NCBI GenBank assembly: GCA_021613375.1
Contig: CM038719.1
Coordinates: 4,740,289-4,804,288, forward strand
Direction of reading: 5' to 3'
Length of the DNA stretch: 64,000 nucleotides
Source: Megaleporinus macrocephalus
Lineage: Eukaryota > Chordata > Actinopteri > Characiformes > Anostomidae
This document shows, one piece after another, positions 63,709-64,000 of this stretch. The translations under genes and the position numbers were made by a program. Below the pieces are notes generated by a model. That model was not told the origin of the DNA, ran no database searches, and worked only from the letters and a program-made list of their open reading frames with translations. Position 1 is the first letter of the stretch; each line of letters opens with the position of its first letter.

Positions 63709-64000
63709 CTATCCAGTGTATCAGCTCCACTGATCATATAGGAGCTCTGATTCTCTGTATACTTTATTACTCTGTTCTTTAATGATGGGACCCCCATAGG
63801 ACCGCCACAGAGCAGGTACAATTTAGGTGGTGGGTCATTCTCAGCACTGCAGTGGCACTGATATGGTGGTGGTGTGTTAGTGTGTGTTGTGCTGGTGTGA
63901 GTGAATCAGACACAGCAGTGCTGCTAAAGTGCCCACTCACTGTCCACTCTATTAGACACTCCTACTACTTGCTGGTCCACCTTGTAGATGTTAACTCAGA
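63709..64000. mobile_element. fold-back DNA transposon, 5' part
   Basis: CAGTGTATCAGCTCCACTGA, GATTCTCTGTATACTTTATT, CACCACAGAGCAGGT-type and GGTCATTCTCAGCACTGC words match copies at 30.6 and 54.8 kb. It continues beyond the right edge. Confidence 0.8.

Overview
This is vertebrate nuclear DNA, almost certainly from a teleost fish. It holds intron-split genes with GT-AG junctions, a tRNA-derived SINE, fragments of a Tc1-like transposon, a hAT-like element, fold-back transposons and a very high load of minisatellites. Four genes can be supported: exon 1 of cacng2 (stargazin) on the minus strand, a complete three-exon gene of the VWC2/VWC2L (brorin) family, complete rpl23, and the first two exons of ccdc103, the last three on the plus strand. 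The species cannot be fixed from sequence alone. The mix of repeats feels like an otophysan fish (catfish, characin or electric-fish type), but that is only an impression.

Layout. 1-28.6 kb has no exon I can recognise. If cacng2 is intact, its later exons lie left of the window and this stretch is its first intron or beyond. It holds a 31-bp array, degenerate CCCTAA-type telomere-like repeats, 37-bp and 38-bp minisatellites, a TA-flanked TIR transposon, several fields of a GGTTGCTA-type repeat, a 55-bp array, long GA and CTACAGTA tracts, a 42-bp array seen three times, and a 20-bp array of exactly 70 units. 28.6-30.5 kb is cacng2 exon 1 with a GC-rich, purine-rich 5' flank. 30.5-42.0 kb is repeats again: a 30-bp array of 40 units, 31-bp arrays, a 20-bp array of 45 units, and Tc1-like and fold-back fragments.

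42.0-50.3 kb is the brorin-family gene, with a fold-back element, a hAT-like element and a Tc1-like relic in intron 1. 50.3-56.0 kb is mostly unrecognised, with one TIR element. 56.0-60.8 kb is rpl23, with an NRF-1 palindrome, a pyrimidine tract at the likely cap site and three intronic SNORA21-like H/ACA snoRNAs. 62.9-63.6 kb is the start of ccdc103, with an RFX X-box about 130 bp upstream.

The most interesting points are these. (1) Two 20-bp minisatellites are expansions of the pol III A-box segment of the SINE also found here, and a 30-bp minisatellite looks like the SINE body. (2) A SNORA21 copy in rpl23 arose with a duplicated piece of exon 3, including its splice acceptor. (3) The brorin-family gene may be a third 2R ohnolog of VWC2/VWC2L, and it has lost two cysteines. 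The genes are not an operon and do not work together. They are neighbours with separate jobs: AMPA-receptor trafficking, secreted BMP modulation, translation, and cilia assembly.
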